From: Actinoplanes sp. L3-i22
Lineage (GTDB): Bacteria; Actinomycetota; Actinomycetes; Mycobacteriales; Micromonosporaceae
Length of the DNA: 64,000 bases
Assembly (NCBI RefSeq): GCF_019704555.1
Contig: NZ_AP024745.1
Location: forward strand, 11,211,501 to 11,275,500
Direction: 5' to 3'
Within the stretch, counting starts at the first letter, position 1; the number at the start of each line of letters is the position of its first letter. Both the position numbers and the translations under genes were made by a program. Shown piece by piece: positions 9,344 through 17,584 of this stretch. The notes beneath the pieces are model-generated. The model had not been told where the DNA came from. It saw nothing but the letters and a program-made list of their open reading frames with translations, and did no database searches.

Positions 9344-9350
9344 ACTGTGA
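9325..9350. promoter_or_regulatory. Inverted repeat at start of the Asp-box membrane gene
   Basis: TCACAGTG (9325-9332) and CACTGTGA (9343-9350) form a perfect 8-bp inverted repeat with a 10-bp spacer, overlapping the GTG start at 9343 and the 38-bp gap to the rhomboid gene. It could be an operator or an RNA hairpin over the translation start; the sequence alone does not decide. Confidence 0.45.
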
Positions 9351-9381
9351 GGTCACGGCACCGGCACGCTCCGGAGTCGAA

Positions 9382-9996
9382 TCAGCGGCGGCGGAACAGG
9401 AACGCGGAGATCAGGCCGCCGAGCAGGCCGAGCGCGTGGCCCTGCCAGGAGACCGCGCGGTCGGTCGGCAGGATGTTGTAGATCTGGTACCAGTAGAGCA
9501 GGCCGATGAACGCGGCGACGCCCAGGTTCCACCAGCTGCGCTCGACGAAGCCGCGGGCGAAGAGCAGCCCGAGATAGCCGAAGATCACGCCGCTGGCGCC
9601 GACCACGACCGTGCCCGGGTCCCCGACGAACCACACGCCGAGGCCGCTGACCAGCATGATCGTCAGCGTCGACCAGATGAACCGGCGCGCGCCGCCGGCC
9701 AGGGCGAACGTGCCGACCAGGATGAGCGGCACGGCGTTGCCGTAGAGGTGGTCCCACCCGGCGTGCAGGAACGGGCTGAACAGCACCCCGTCCAGACCGT
9801 CCAGCCGGCGCGGGATGATGCCGCCGGCCATGTCGAGGGTGCCGGGGCCGAGCGCCACGTCCAGCGCCTCGATCAGGAACAGCAGCGGGATCACCGCGCA
9901 CATGGTGACGAACGCGCGCCCCATGGACGCGTAGAAGCTCTCGGTGCCGAATCGGACGGCCTCGTCGTTACGCGTGTCGGGGAGCCCGTAACTCAT
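9382..9996 (-). CDS. Rhomboid family intramembrane serine protease
   Basis: Rhomboids cleave membrane proteins within the bilayer. The 204-residue product has about six transmembrane segments and the expected catalytic elements: HLYGN (83-87, the HxxxN pattern), the nucleophile Ser135 in GASGVIFGYLG, and His187 in SWQGHALGLLGG. The amphipathic N-terminal 25 residues are cytoplasmic. The ATG at 9996 was chosen because a longer frame upstream (to 10380) is antisense to the trypsin-like gene and lacks similarity. It lies 38 bp upstream of the Asp-box membrane gene on the same strand and may be cotranscribed with it. Confidence 0.92.
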   Translation of the reverse strand: MSYGLPDTRNDEAVRFGTESFYASMGRAFVTMCAVIPLLFLIEALDVALGPGTLDMAGGIIPRRLDGLDGVLFSPFLHAGWDHLYGNAVPLILVGTFALAGGARRFIWSTLTIMLVSGLGVWFVGDPGTVVVGASGVIFGYLGLLFARGFVERSWWNLGVAAFIGLLYWYQIYNILPTDRAVSWQGHALGLLGGLISAFLFRRR

Positions 9997-10043
9997 GACT
10001 CGATGGTGGCAGGTGACCGGGGCGGCGGCCACCCGTGCGCGGG

Positions 10044-10835
10044 TCAGGAGACTTTGCGGGTGGCGGCGAGGATCGCCGTACGAAACTTGGAGATCTGGGT
10101 GTAAACCCCCGGATAGGCGTCCCGGGCGCAGCCCAGCCCCCAGCTCACGATGCCGACCTGGGCCCACCGCCCGTCCGGCCCGCGCCGGACCATCGGCCCG
10201 CCGGAGTCGCCCTGGCAGGTGTCCACCCCGTGCCGCCCGGCGCAGATCGAGTCCTCTTTGACCAGGGTCACCTTCGCGGCCAGGTACGCCTTGGCGCACG
10301 CGTCGTCGCCGATGGTCGGCACGGTCGCGTAGTGCAGCCGCTGCTCCTGGCGCAGCGAGCCCTCCTTGGTCAGCCCCCACCCCATCACGGTGACCTCGCC
10401 CTGGTCGCTGCTCGCGTCCGGGACCAGGTCGAGGGTGGGTAGGCCGAGCGGCTTGTCGAGCTTGACCACCGCCCAGTCGTTGCCGCGGGTCTCGGTGGTG
10501 AAGCCGGGCGCGCGGATCACCTCGACGGAGTGCGCGGTGACCGCGTTGCGGGCTTTCAGGTCGGCGACCCCGGCGGTCACCAGGATCTTCGTGTTCGGGC
10601 CGGTCGGGCCGACGCAGTGGCCGGCGGTGAGCACCACCCGGGGCGCGGTGAGGGTGCCGCCGCAGCCCATCGAGAGCCGGACCGTCCAGGGGAACTCGCC
10701 GGTCTTGGCCACGTTGCCGCCGACCACTTCGAGGATCGGTGGTCCGCCGACGCCCGCGCGGGCCGGGCTGTCACCGGCGGCGAGGACGACCGCCACGGCG
10801 GCCGCCAGGACAAGCAAGGCGACATTTCGGACCAT
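10044..10835 (-). CDS. Secreted trypsin-like (S1) serine protease
   Basis: The 263-residue product has a Sec signal peptide (hydrophobic core about 4-20, likely cleavage after ARA at 25-27) and a chymotrypsin fold with the full triad: His73 in TAGHC, Asp120 in NDWAVVKL and Ser211 in GDSGGP. Asp205, six residues before the nucleophile, corresponds to the trypsin S1-pocket aspartate, so cleavage after Arg/Lys is predicted. No clear long propeptide is seen, but EVVGGNVAKTGEFPW (about 36-50) resembles the mature N-terminus. Expected location is outside the cell. The gene follows the lytic-transglycosylase-like gene on the same strand, separated by a terminator hairpin. Confidence 0.93.
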   Translation of the reverse strand: MVRNVALLVLAAAVAVVLAAGDSPARAGVGGPPILEVVGGNVAKTGEFPWTVRLSMGCGGTLTAPRVVLTAGHCVGPTGPNTKILVTAGVADLKARNAVTAHSVEVIRAPGFTTETRGNDWAVVKLDKPLGLPTLDLVPDASSDQGEVTVMGWGLTKEGSLRQEQRLHYATVPTIGDDACAKAYLAAKVTLVKEDSICAGRHGVDTCQGDSGGPMVRRGPDGRWAQVGIVSWGLGCARDAYPGVYTQISKFRTAILAATRKVS

Positions 10836-10856
10836 ACGGACATTTGATCACAATGG

Positions 10857-10891
10857 AACGGGGCCGAACGGCTTTGCCGCGCGGCCCCGTT
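10857..10891 (-). terminator. Hairpin terminator after the lytic transglycosylase-like gene
   Basis: AACGGGGCCG (10857-10866) and CGGCCCCGTT (10882-10891) form a perfect 10-bp stem; the 15-nt loop has further self-complementarity (CGGC/GCCG). It lies 24 bp beyond the stop at 10916 and about 20 bp upstream of the S1 protease start. Confidence 0.75.
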
Positions 10892-10915
10892 ACCGAAGCG
10901 TGCCCCAAGGGAGGG

Positions 10916-11617
10916 TCAGTACCAGCCGACGCTCTCCGAGTGGTTCCACGCGCCGCACGGAGTGTCGTAACGACCCTCGATGTAGCCGAGACCCCACTTG
11001 ATCTGGGTGGCCGGGTTGGTCTTCCAGTCGCTGGCGATCGAGGCCATCTTGCTGCCCGGCAGCGCCTGCGGAATCCCGTACGCCCCGGAACCGGTGTTGG
11101 TGGCCTTGTAGTTCCAGCCGCTCTCGCGCTTCCACAGCTTGTCGAGGCAGGGGAACTGGTCGATCTTGAAGCCGGCGTCCAGCATCAGCGCGCAGCCGAC
11201 GCCCCGGCTGCCGGAGAACTCGCTGCACGAGGACGGGATGTCGCCGGTGTACGGCACCGCCCCGCCGGACTCGGCGGCCTTCTTCTCGGCCGCGGCCTGC
11301 TTCTCGGCGGCCGCCGCGGCGATCGCCTTCTTCTCCAGCGTGTGCGCCTTGGACGCGGCGGCCTTGGCCTCGACGGCGGCCTTCGCGGCGGCGGCGTCCT
11401 CCGCGGAACGCCGGTACGCCCGGGCCGCGGCGTGGTCGGCCTGGCGCTCCTTGAGCAGCGAGACCTCTTCCGCGTTCGCCTGCATGACGAGCTGGGAAGC
11501 GTCGCTCTGCTGCTGGACGTCCCGGTCCTTGCCCAGGTACACACCACCGCTGAGGCCCACTACCAGCAGACCGACAGATGCCGTGCGCACTCCGAGCCGG
11601 CTCCAGAGCCGATTCAC
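10916..11617 (-). CDS. Secreted lytic transglycosylase-like protein
   Basis: The 233-residue product has an N-terminal membrane/signal segment (about 11-28), a long Ala/Lys/Glu-rich helical region likely to be coiled coil (about 40-118) and a C-terminal lysozyme-like domain (about 150-233). The domain has Glu165 in LWKRESGWNYKA as the likely catalytic residue, GAYGIPQALPGSKM, and a tryptophan-rich end (WGLGYIEGRYDTPCGAW). Four cysteines (131, 142, 157 and one near 221) could make disulfides. The role would be peptidoglycan remodelling outside the membrane. I start at GTG 11617, preceded by AAGGGA at about 11624-11629; a TTG at 11641 would add eight residues. It has an unusually long, structured upstream region with a CRP-like site. 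Confidence 0.87.
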   Translation of the reverse strand: MNRLWSRLGVRTASVGLLVVGLSGGVYLGKDRDVQQQSDASQLVMQANAEEVSLLKERQADHAAARAYRRSAEDAAAAKAAVEAKAAASKAHTLEKKAIAAAAAEKQAAAEKKAAESGGAVPYTGDIPSSCSEFSGSRGVGCALMLDAGFKIDQFPCLDKLWKRESGWNYKATNTGSGAYGIPQALPGSKMASIASDWKTNPATQIKWGLGYIEGRYDTPCGAWNHSESVGWY

Positions 11618-11646
11618 GAAGGATCCCTTCGTCGGGGGCAATGACG

Positions 11647-11684
11647 CGGCACGACTCGCGCTGCTCAGCGCAGTGGTCGTGCCG
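11647..11684 (-). promoter_or_regulatory. Strong hairpin in the 5' leader of the lytic transglycosylase-like gene
   Basis: CGGCACGAC (11647-11655) pairs perfectly with GTCGTGCCG (11676-11684), and inside it GCGCTG and CAGCGC form a second stem. A longer-range pairing is also possible: GCGAGCACC (11684-11692) with GGTGCTCGC (11754-11762). The element ends about 30 nt before the GTG start, so a transcript starting upstream of about 11765 would fold strongly. It does not match the riboswitch classes I can recall. Confidence 0.5.
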
Positions 11685-11798
11685 CGAGCACCGCGGCCCC
11701 GCGAGGGGTCCGGCCGGCCGACGACGCGATCCTCAACGTCACAGCCACGGCTTGGTGCTCGCCAGACACCATGGCGCAGCGTGACGGGGATGGGAAAT

Positions 11799-11867
11799 GC
11801 CAGCGCGGATCTGTGACTTTAGTCACCGAAATTTTCCCTACATTCGGGACAAAAGATCCGCGCTGGC
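11799..11867 (-). terminator. Large inverted repeat downstream of phoH-type gene
   Basis: GCCAGCGCGGATC (11799-11811) and GATCCGCGCTGGC (11855-11867) form a perfect 13-bp inverted repeat around a 43-nt loop. It begins 6 bp after the stop of the PIN-PhoH gene (11874), so it probably terminates that transcript. The loop is AT-richer than its surroundings and contains a CRP-like palindrome, so the element may also be regulatory for the next gene. Confidence 0.6.
11812..11827 (-). promoter_or_regulatory. CRP-like palindrome upstream of the lytic transglycosylase-like gene
   Basis: TGTGACTTTAGTCACC fits the TGTGA-N6-TCACA consensus of actinobacterial CRP/FNR-family regulators with one mismatch at the last base. 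It lies about 195 bp upstream of GTG 11617. In Mycobacterium tuberculosis, rpfA, another secreted muralytic gene, is controlled by CRP (Rv3676), so regulation here is plausible but inferred. Confidence 0.5.
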
Positions 11868-11873
11868 GTCACC

Positions 11874-13292
11874 TCACAGGGGAATGTCCTCCAACAGGTC
11901 GGTAACCACCTCGGCGATCGGGGAACGCTCCGAACGGGTGAGGGTCACGTGCGCGAAGATCGGATGCCCCTTCAGCGCCTCGATGACCGCGGTGACCCCG
12001 TCGTGCCGGCCGACCCGCAGGTTGTCCCGCTGCGCGACGTCGTGCGTCAGGATCACCCGGGAGTTCTGCCCGATCCGGGAGAGGACGGTGAGCAGCACGT
12101 TGCGTTCCAGCGACTGCGCCTCGTCCACGATCACGAACGCGTCGTGCAGGCTGCGGCCGCGGATGTGGGTCAGCGGCAGCACCTCGAGCAGACCGCGGGC
12201 CATCACCTCGTCGACCACGTTCGCGTGCACCACGGCGCCGAGCGTGTCGAAGACCGCCTGCGCCCAGGGCGACATCTTCTCCGACTCGCTGCCGGGCAGG
12301 TAGCCGAGCTCCTGACCGCCGACCGCGTAGAGCGGGCGGAACACGATCACCTTCTTGTGGCGATTGCGCTCCATGGTCGCCTCCAGGCCGGCACAGAGCG
12401 CCAGCGCGGACTTGCCGGTGCCGGCCTTGCCGCCGAGCGACACGATCCCGATCTGCTCGTCGAGCAGGATGTCCAGGGCGATCCGCTGCTCGGCGGAGCG
12501 GCCGCGCAGACCGAACGCGTCCCGGTCGCCGCGGACCAGCTTCACCGTCTTCTCCGGGGTGACCCGGCCCAGCGCCGACCCGCGCGGCGAGTGGATCACC
12601 AGGCCGGTGTGGCAGGGCAGGGTGTCCGCCTCGTCGACCGCCAGCTCGTCGCCGGAGTAGAGCGCGTTGACCTGTTCCTCGCCGAGCTCCAGGTCCGACA
12701 TGCCGGTCCAGGTGGGGTCGCTGGCCTGGCCGTGCCGGTACTCGTCGGCGGTGAGCCCGACCGAGGCGGCCTTGACGCGCAGCGGCATGTCCTTGCTGAC
12801 CAGCGTGACGTCCCGGCCCTCGGCGAGCAGCCCGAGCGCCACCGAGAGGATCCGGGTGTCGTTCGAGTCGTTGCGGAAGCCCTGCGGGAGCACGCTCTGG
12901 TCGGCGTGGTTGAGCTCGACGCGGAGGGTGCCACCCTCGTCGTTGCAGAGCACCGGCCGGTCCAGGCGGCCGTGCTTGATCCGCAGCTCGTCCAGCATCC
13001 GCAGGGACTGCCGGGCGAACCAGCCGAGCTCGGGGTGGTGACGCTTGTCCTCCAGTTCGGAGATGACCACGAGGGGCACGATCACCTCGTGGTCGGTGAA
13101 CCGGCGGAACGCCGCCGGGTCGGACAGCAGGACCGAGGTGTCCAGGACGAAGACCTTGCCGGCGGGGGCCGGCTCGGCGTCGGCGTGCCGGTCCCGCACC
13201 TTGCGGCGGGACGTCGTGGCACGAGTCCTGGTGACCTTGTCGGCCGGGTCGGAAGAAGAAGCGACACCGGCATCGGTACGGCGAGATGTCAC
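11874..13292 (-). CDS. PIN-PhoH family ATPase
   Basis: The 472-residue product joins an N-terminal PIN ribonuclease-type domain (about 46-180; [14 protein letters not shown] with Asp51, and [13 protein letters not shown]) to a C-terminal PhoH P-loop domain (about 250-470; Walker [10 protein letters not shown] at 287-295, Walker B FVIVDEAQ at 386-393). Proteins of this layout (PhoH2/YlaK type) are thought to act on RNA with ATP-driven activity. The frame is open to 13592, but the GTG at 13292, preceded by GGAG, gives the usual length. The first 45 residues are basic and disordered. The gene is divergent from otsB; the large inverted repeat at 11799-11867 follows it. Confidence 0.9.
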   Translation of the reverse strand: MTSRRTDAGVASSSDPADKVTRTRATTSRRKVRDRHADAEPAPAGKVFVLDTSVLLSDPAAFRRFTDHEVIVPLVVISELEDKRHHPELGWFARQSLRMLDELRIKHGRLDRPVLCNDEGGTLRVELNHADQSVLPQGFRNDSNDTRILSVALGLLAEGRDVTLVSKDMPLRVKAASVGLTADEYRHGQASDPTWTGMSDLELGEEQVNALYSGDELAVDEADTLPCHTGLVIHSPRGSALGRVTPEKTVKLVRGDRDAFGLRGRSAEQRIALDILLDEQIGIVSLGGKAGTGKSALALCAGLEATMERNRHKKVIVFRPLYAVGGQELGYLPGSESEKMSPWAQAVFDTLGAVVHANVVDEVMARGLLEVLPLTHIRGRSLHDAFVIVDEAQSLERNVLLTVLSRIGQNSRVILTHDVAQRDNLRVGRHDGVTAVIEALKGHPIFAHVTLTRSERSPIAEVVTDLLEDIPL

Positions 13293-13565
13293 AGGCCTGC
13301 TCCAGCGGGCGTGCAACCCGCCACCCGCGGTCCGCCACCTCCGGTCGCCGGCACATGCACAGGGACGGATTGCGGGCCCTGTGGCGCATGAAATCGCAGG
13401 TCCGGGCCGACCGGCTGGCCCGGGATAACCCCGTGCCATGACACAAACGCTAGCGGTCAACTGCCTCCCGCGGTAGTGCGCAAAATCGGGCACCGCCGAG
13501 TGACGCTCGACCCACGCGAATTCCACCGGGCATAAAAGGTCACCCGCCACGGGTAGTCTGGCGAC

Positions 13566-14372
13566 GTGGCAGAGACCGAGCGTCCGACCCATCCCGCGAG
13601 CGCTGACGACGCCTGGGCGCGAACCGCCCGAGACGCGTCGAGGACCACGTTCTTCTTCGATTTCGACGGCGTTCTCTCACCGATCACCGAGGACCCGGAA
13701 AGCTCCCGGCCGGTGGCCGGAATTCCGGAGGTGCTGGACCGTCTGGCCGCAAAGGTCGCCCGGGTGGCGATCGTCTCGGCCCGGCCGGTCACCTTCCTGC
13801 ACTCGCACTTCGGGTCGCTGGCGCACGTCGACCTCTTCGGCCTCTACGGGCTGGAGGTGTGGCACGAGGGCCAGGTGGTGACGAAGCCGGCCGCGCTGAG
13901 CTACCAGGAGCCGATGCAGCGGCTGGCCGAGGCCGCCCGCGCGGAACTGGAACGCCCGGTCGAGGTGGAGTACAAACGGCTCGCCGTCGCCCTGCACTAC
14001 CGCAAGGACCCGGCGCGCGCCGCCCAGGTCGAGAAGTGGGCCCTGGAGCAGGCCGAGGAGCACGGGCTGCTGATCCAGCGCGGGCGCATGGTGGTCGAGC
14101 TGAAGCCCCCGGTCGACCAGGACAAGGGCATGGTGATCACCGAGGCCGTCCGGGACACCGGCTCGGCGTGGTATTTCGGGGACGACATGTCCGACGTCAA
14201 GGCGTTCGACGCGCTGCGTGCCCGGGAGGCGGTCGACCCGGCCTTCTTCGGCATGGCGATCGCGATCGCCAACGACGAGACCGGCGCGGAGGTCTCCAAC
14301 GCCGCCGACCTGACCCTCGACTCCCCCGGCGCCGTCGTGAAATTCCTCACCGAGGGCCTGGACCGCTTCTAA
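13566..14372 (+). CDS. otsB: Trehalose-phosphatase
   Basis: OtsB dephosphorylates trehalose 6-phosphate to trehalose. The 268-residue product is a HAD-fold phosphatase with the nucleophile motif [12 protein letters not shown] (about 28-39), a serine of motif II in AIVSARP, KGMVI (motif III lysine region, about 180) and the metal-binding YFGDDMSD (about 199-206). [12 protein letters not shown] lies in the cap region. Trehalose-6-phosphate synthase is not in the window, so the gene is detached from otsA. The GTG at 13566 is the start; the 273-bp gap to the divergent PIN-PhoH gene should hold promoters for both. Confidence 0.92.
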   Translation: MAETERPTHPASADDAWARTARDASRTTFFFDFDGVLSPITEDPESSRPVAGIPEVLDRLAAKVARVAIVSARPVTFLHSHFGSLAHVDLFGLYGLEVWHEGQVVTKPAALSYQEPMQRLAEAARAELERPVEVEYKRLAVALHYRKDPARAAQVEKWALEQAEEHGLLIQRGRMVVELKPPVDQDKGMVITEAVRDTGSAWYFGDDMSDVKAFDALRAREAVDPAFFGMAIAIANDETGAEVSNAADLTLDSPGAVVKFLTEGLDRF

Positions 14373-14429
14373 AAACCCGATTCGACGGTACGAACGGTGG
14401 GCGCGGTCCGCCGTTCGCCGCCGGGTTTT
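14372..14429. terminator. Nested bidirectional terminator between otsB and cis-prenyltransferase gene
   Basis: AAAACCCG (14372-14379) and CGGGTTTT (14422-14429) form an outer stem with an A-tract on one side and a T-tract on the other, enclosing CGAACGG (14391-14397) and CCGTTCG (14411-14417). The outer stem starts within the otsB stop codon, and the arrangement suits rho-independent termination in both directions. Confidence 0.7.
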
Positions 14430-14517
14430 CCGCGGTACGGACGATGGGCGCGCCCGAGCCGGCCCGCTCGGCCGGGACCGGGGCTGACGCCGTACGTCGC
14501 AATCGTGTTTGTGGGTC

Positions 14518-15288
14518 TTAAGCGCCGTAACGACGCTGGCGGCTGCCGTAGGAGCGCAGCGCGCGCAGGAAATCGATGCGGCGGAAGTCCGGCCAGTTGG
14601 CGTCGTGGAAGTAGAACTCCGAGTGCGCCGACTGCCAGAGCAGGAAGCCGGACAGCCGCTGCTCGCCGCTGGTCCGGATGACCAGGTCGGGGTCGGGCTG
14701 GCCGCGGGTGTACAGGTGCTCGGCGATGTGCTCGACGTCGAGGATCTCGGCGAGCTCCTCCAGGGTGCCGCCGGACGCCGCGTGCTGCTGCAGCAGCGAG
14801 CGCACCGCGTCGGTGATCTCGCGCCGGCCGCCGTAGCCGACCGCCATGTTGACCTCGACGCCGCCGGAGCGGTCCTGGGTCTTCTCCTGGGCGGCCTTGA
14901 GTGTCGCCGCGGTCGGCGCGGGCAGGATGTCGAGCGCGCCGACCATCCGCAGCCGCCAGGGATTGCCCTCCTCGGCCAGCTCGGTGGCCAGATCCTCGAT
15001 GATCTTCACGAGCGGATCCAGCTCGGCGGCCGGGCGGCGCAGGTTGTCGGTGGCCAGCAGGTAGAGCGTGACGTGCTCGATGCCGGCCTGATCACACCAG
15101 GTGAGCAGTTCCTTGATCCGGGCGGCGCCGACGCGGTGCCCGTCGTTGGGGTCGACGAAGCCCATCTCGCGGGCCCAGCGCCGATTGCCGTCGCACATCA
15201 CGCCGACGTGGCGGGGCACCGGCTTGCCGACCAGCTTTCCGGCGAGGCGCCGTTCATAGAACCTGTAGACCAGCGAGCGCAGACTCAT
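14518..15288 (-). CDS. Cis-prenyltransferase (isoprenyl diphosphate synthase, UppS family)
   Basis: This family condenses IPP onto allylic diphosphates to make Z-polyprenyl carriers for cell-wall synthesis. The 256-residue product has the pyrophosphate-binding MCDGNRRWAR (31-40, Asp33), LYLLATDNLRRP, VNMAVGYGGRREI and the C-terminal RTSGEQRLSGFLLWQ with a following ES/EFYF block. The N-terminal SLVYRFYERRLAGKL resembles the short-chain Z-prenyl synthases of mycobacteria (Rv1086 type), so it may make Z,E-farnesyl rather than decaprenyl diphosphate; the sequence alone does not settle this. ATG 15288 was chosen over an upstream codon at 15324. It is convergent with otsB. Confidence 0.92.
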   Translation of the reverse strand: MSLRSLVYRFYERRLAGKLVGKPVPRHVGVMCDGNRRWAREMGFVDPNDGHRVGAARIKELLTWCDQAGIEHVTLYLLATDNLRRPAAELDPLVKIIEDLATELAEEGNPWRLRMVGALDILPAPTAATLKAAQEKTQDRSGGVEVNMAVGYGGRREITDAVRSLLQQHAASGGTLEELAEILDVEHIAEHLYTRGQPDPDLVIRTSGEQRLSGFLLWQSAHSEFYFHDANWPDFRRIDFLRALRSYGSRQRRYGA

Positions 15289-15434
15289 CACCGGCAAGGG
15301 TAGCCATGTTCGCCGCGCACTCAAGCGGCGACGGTGTGCGGTGGAACCATCCGGGCCTGGATAAACCTGTTCGTGCCATGACCTCGTGGGCCGTCCGGGT
15401 GACGGACCTTGTCGAAAGCGTTATAGAAAGCCGG

Positions 15435-15468
15435 CCGCGCCCACCCGCGCCGTTGCGGGCGGGCGCGG
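15435..15468 (-). terminator. Hairpin terminator after pckG
   Basis: CCGCGCCCACCCGC (15435-15448) and GCGGGCGGGCGCGG (15455-15468) pair over 14 bp with one mismatch and a 6-nt loop. Read on the minus strand it begins 9 bp after the pckG stop and is followed by a T-rich stretch (CTTTCTATAA). Confidence 0.75.
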
Positions 15469-15477
15469 ACCGCGTCC

Positions 15478-17283
15478 CTAGGCGTCGGCCAGGCGTGCGC
15501 GCAGCGCGTCCAGCTCGGCCCAGAGCACCGCGGGCAGCTTGTCGCCGAACTTCTCGAACCACTCGGTGATCTGCGGCAACTCGGCGAGCCACTCGTCCTT
15601 GTCGACGCGCAGCACCGCCTCCAGGGCGGCCGGGTCGATGTCCAGGCCGGTGACGTCGAGCGCGGCCGGGGTGGCGACGTGCCCGATCGCGGTCTCCACC
15701 GCGTCGCCCTTGCCGTCCAGCCGGTCCATCACCCACTTGAGCACCCGGCTGTTCTCGCCGAAGCCGGGCCAGAGGAACCCGCCGTCCGCGTCCCGCCGGA
15801 ACCAGTTCACGTAGAAGACCTTGGGCAGCTTGGCCGCGTCGCCGGAGGCGCCCTTGGCCATGTCGATCCAGTGCTGGAAGTAGTCGCCGGCGTGGTAGCC
15901 GATGAACGGCAGCATCGCCATCGGGTCGCGGCGGACCACGCCGACCTGGCCGACCGCGGCCGCGGTCGTCTCGCTGGACAGGGTGGCCCCCAGGTAGACG
16001 CCGTGCACCCAGTCCCGGGCCTCGGTGACCAGCGGGATCGTGGTCTTGCGGCGCCCGCCGAAGAGGATCGCGTCGATCGGCACGCCGCGCGGGTCGTGGT
16101 ACTCGTCGGCGAGGATCGGGCACTGCTCGATCGGGGTGCAGAACCGGCTGTTCGGGTGGCTCGACGGCGCCTCCGACTCCGGCGTCCAGTCCTGGTTCTT
16201 CCAGTCGGTGAGGTGCGCGGGCGGCTCGCCCATGCCCTCCCACCAGATGTCGCCGTCGTCGGTCAGCGCCACGTTGGTGAAGACCGAGTTGCCCTTGGCC
16301 AGCGTGCGCATCGCGTTCGGGTTGGTGTGGAAGTCGGTGCCGGGCGCGACGCCGAACAGCCCGAACTCCGGGTTGGTGGCCCAGAGCCGGCCGTCCTCAC
16401 CGAAGCGCATCCAGGCGATGTCGTCGCCGACGGTCTCCACCTTCCAGCCCGGCAGAGTCGGCTCGAGCATGGCCAGGTTGGTCTTGCCGCAGGCCGACGG
16501 GAACGCGCCGGCGATGTAGCGGACCACGCCCTCCGGCGAGGTCAGCTTCATGATCAGCATGTGCTCGGCGAGCCAGCCCTCGTCGCGGGCGGCCACGCTG
16601 GCGATCCGCAGCGCGAAGCACTTCTTGCCGAGCAGCGAGTTGCCGCCGTAGCCGGAGCCGAACGACCAGATCTCCCGGGTCTCCGGGAAGTGCGAGATGT
16701 ACTTCGTCTCGTTGCACGGCCAGGCGGCGTCCTGCTCGTGCTTGCCGAGCGGCGCGCCGATCGAGTGCAGACATGGCACGTAGTCCGCGTCGTCGCCCAT
16801 CGCGGTCAGGACCTCGGCCCCCATCCGGGTCATGATCCGCATGCTGGCGACGACGTACGGGCTGTCGGTGAGCTCGACGCCGAACATCGGGTTGTCCGCG
16901 TCGAGCGGGCCCATGCAGAACGGCACGACGTACATCGTCCGGCCCCGCATCGACCCCCGGTACAGCTCCGTCATCAGGGACTTCATCTCGGCCGGCGGCA
17001 TCCAGTTGTTGGTCGGGCCGGCGTCGGCCTCGTCGGCCGAGCAGATGTAGGTGCGCTCCTCGACCCGCGCCACATCGGACGGGTCGGTCCGGGCCCAGAA
17101 CGAGTTGGGCTTCTTCTCCTGGTCCAGCCGGACCAGCGCGCCGGACTCGACGAGCTCGTCGGTCATCCGGGTCCACTCGGCGTCCGAACCGTCGCACCAG
17201 ACGATCCGGTCGGGCGTTGTCAGGGCGGCGACCTCGTCGATCCACGCCAGCAGACGGGGATGCGAGGTGTGGGGGTGAGACAA
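15478..17283 (-). CDS. pckG: Phosphoenolpyruvate carboxykinase (GTP)
   Basis: The enzyme converts oxaloacetate and GTP to PEP, CO2 and GDP and is the entry step of gluconeogenesis. The product shows the GTP-PEPCK fingerprint: YVVPFCMGP (about 118-126), the P-loop [12 protein letters not shown] (261-272, with the hyper-reactive Cys265), [20 protein letters not shown] and NWFRRD. I start at TTG 17283 (601 residues) because AAGGAG lies about 7 nt upstream and the N-terminus becomes [14 protein letters not shown], a normal family start. An ATG at 17358 would give 626 residues. A perfect-looking terminator follows the gene. Confidence 0.93.
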   Translation of the reverse strand: MSHPHTSHPRLLAWIDEVAALTTPDRIVWCDGSDAEWTRMTDELVESGALVRLDQEKKPNSFWARTDPSDVARVEERTYICSADEADAGPTNNWMPPAEMKSLMTELYRGSMRGRTMYVVPFCMGPLDADNPMFGVELTDSPYVVASMRIMTRMGAEVLTAMGDDADYVPCLHSIGAPLGKHEQDAAWPCNETKYISHFPETREIWSFGSGYGGNSLLGKKCFALRIASVAARDEGWLAEHMLIMKLTSPEGVVRYIAGAFPSACGKTNLAMLEPTLPGWKVETVGDDIAWMRFGEDGRLWATNPEFGLFGVAPGTDFHTNPNAMRTLAKGNSVFTNVALTDDGDIWWEGMGEPPAHLTDWKNQDWTPESEAPSSHPNSRFCTPIEQCPILADEYHDPRGVPIDAILFGGRRKTTIPLVTEARDWVHGVYLGATLSSETTAAAVGQVGVVRRDPMAMLPFIGYHAGDYFQHWIDMAKGASGDAAKLPKVFYVNWFRRDADGGFLWPGFGENSRVLKWVMDRLDGKGDAVETAIGHVATPAALDVTGLDIDPAALEAVLRVDKDEWLAELPQITEWFEKFGDKLPAVLWAELDALRARLADA

Positions 17284-17584
17284 AGTGAAGCTCCTTCGGT
17301 CGGCACTGACCAATGACGGAGCAACCGGAGAAAAACCGGCTGTTGTCATGGGAGTCACATCAGGTTAAGCCCCGCACCCGTGCAGTTCATCGGCTGAACC
17401 TGTGGACAACCGCACAATCTTTGGTTGCGGTGCGCAATGACGATTGATTCTTCGCCGCAAAGCGCACGAGCGCGCAGTCGGGCCAGCCACACCGCCACAC
17501 CCGACAACTTTCGCAAAAGGGACATAGCGCCGTACACTTTCACCTAATCGGGCTTTCCACGCATTTCCTGCCACAGGAGGCGGA
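17284..17584. other. Divergent promoter region, pckG and sigma factor gene
   Basis: About 300 bp separate the two start codons. The right-hand end supplies a clear ribosome-binding site for the sigma factor (AGGAGG, about 17574-17579). I see no convincing open frame: two short minus-strand frames here lack similarity and use non-coding-like composition. No certain -35/-10 pair could be assigned by eye. Confidence 0.5.

Noticed and set aside
11641..11798. ydaO (cyclic-di-AMP) riboswitch upstream of the lytic transglycosylase-like gene
   Set aside because: The leader is structured, but I could not find the conserved GGGTGAA and CCGAA-type core segments of that class.
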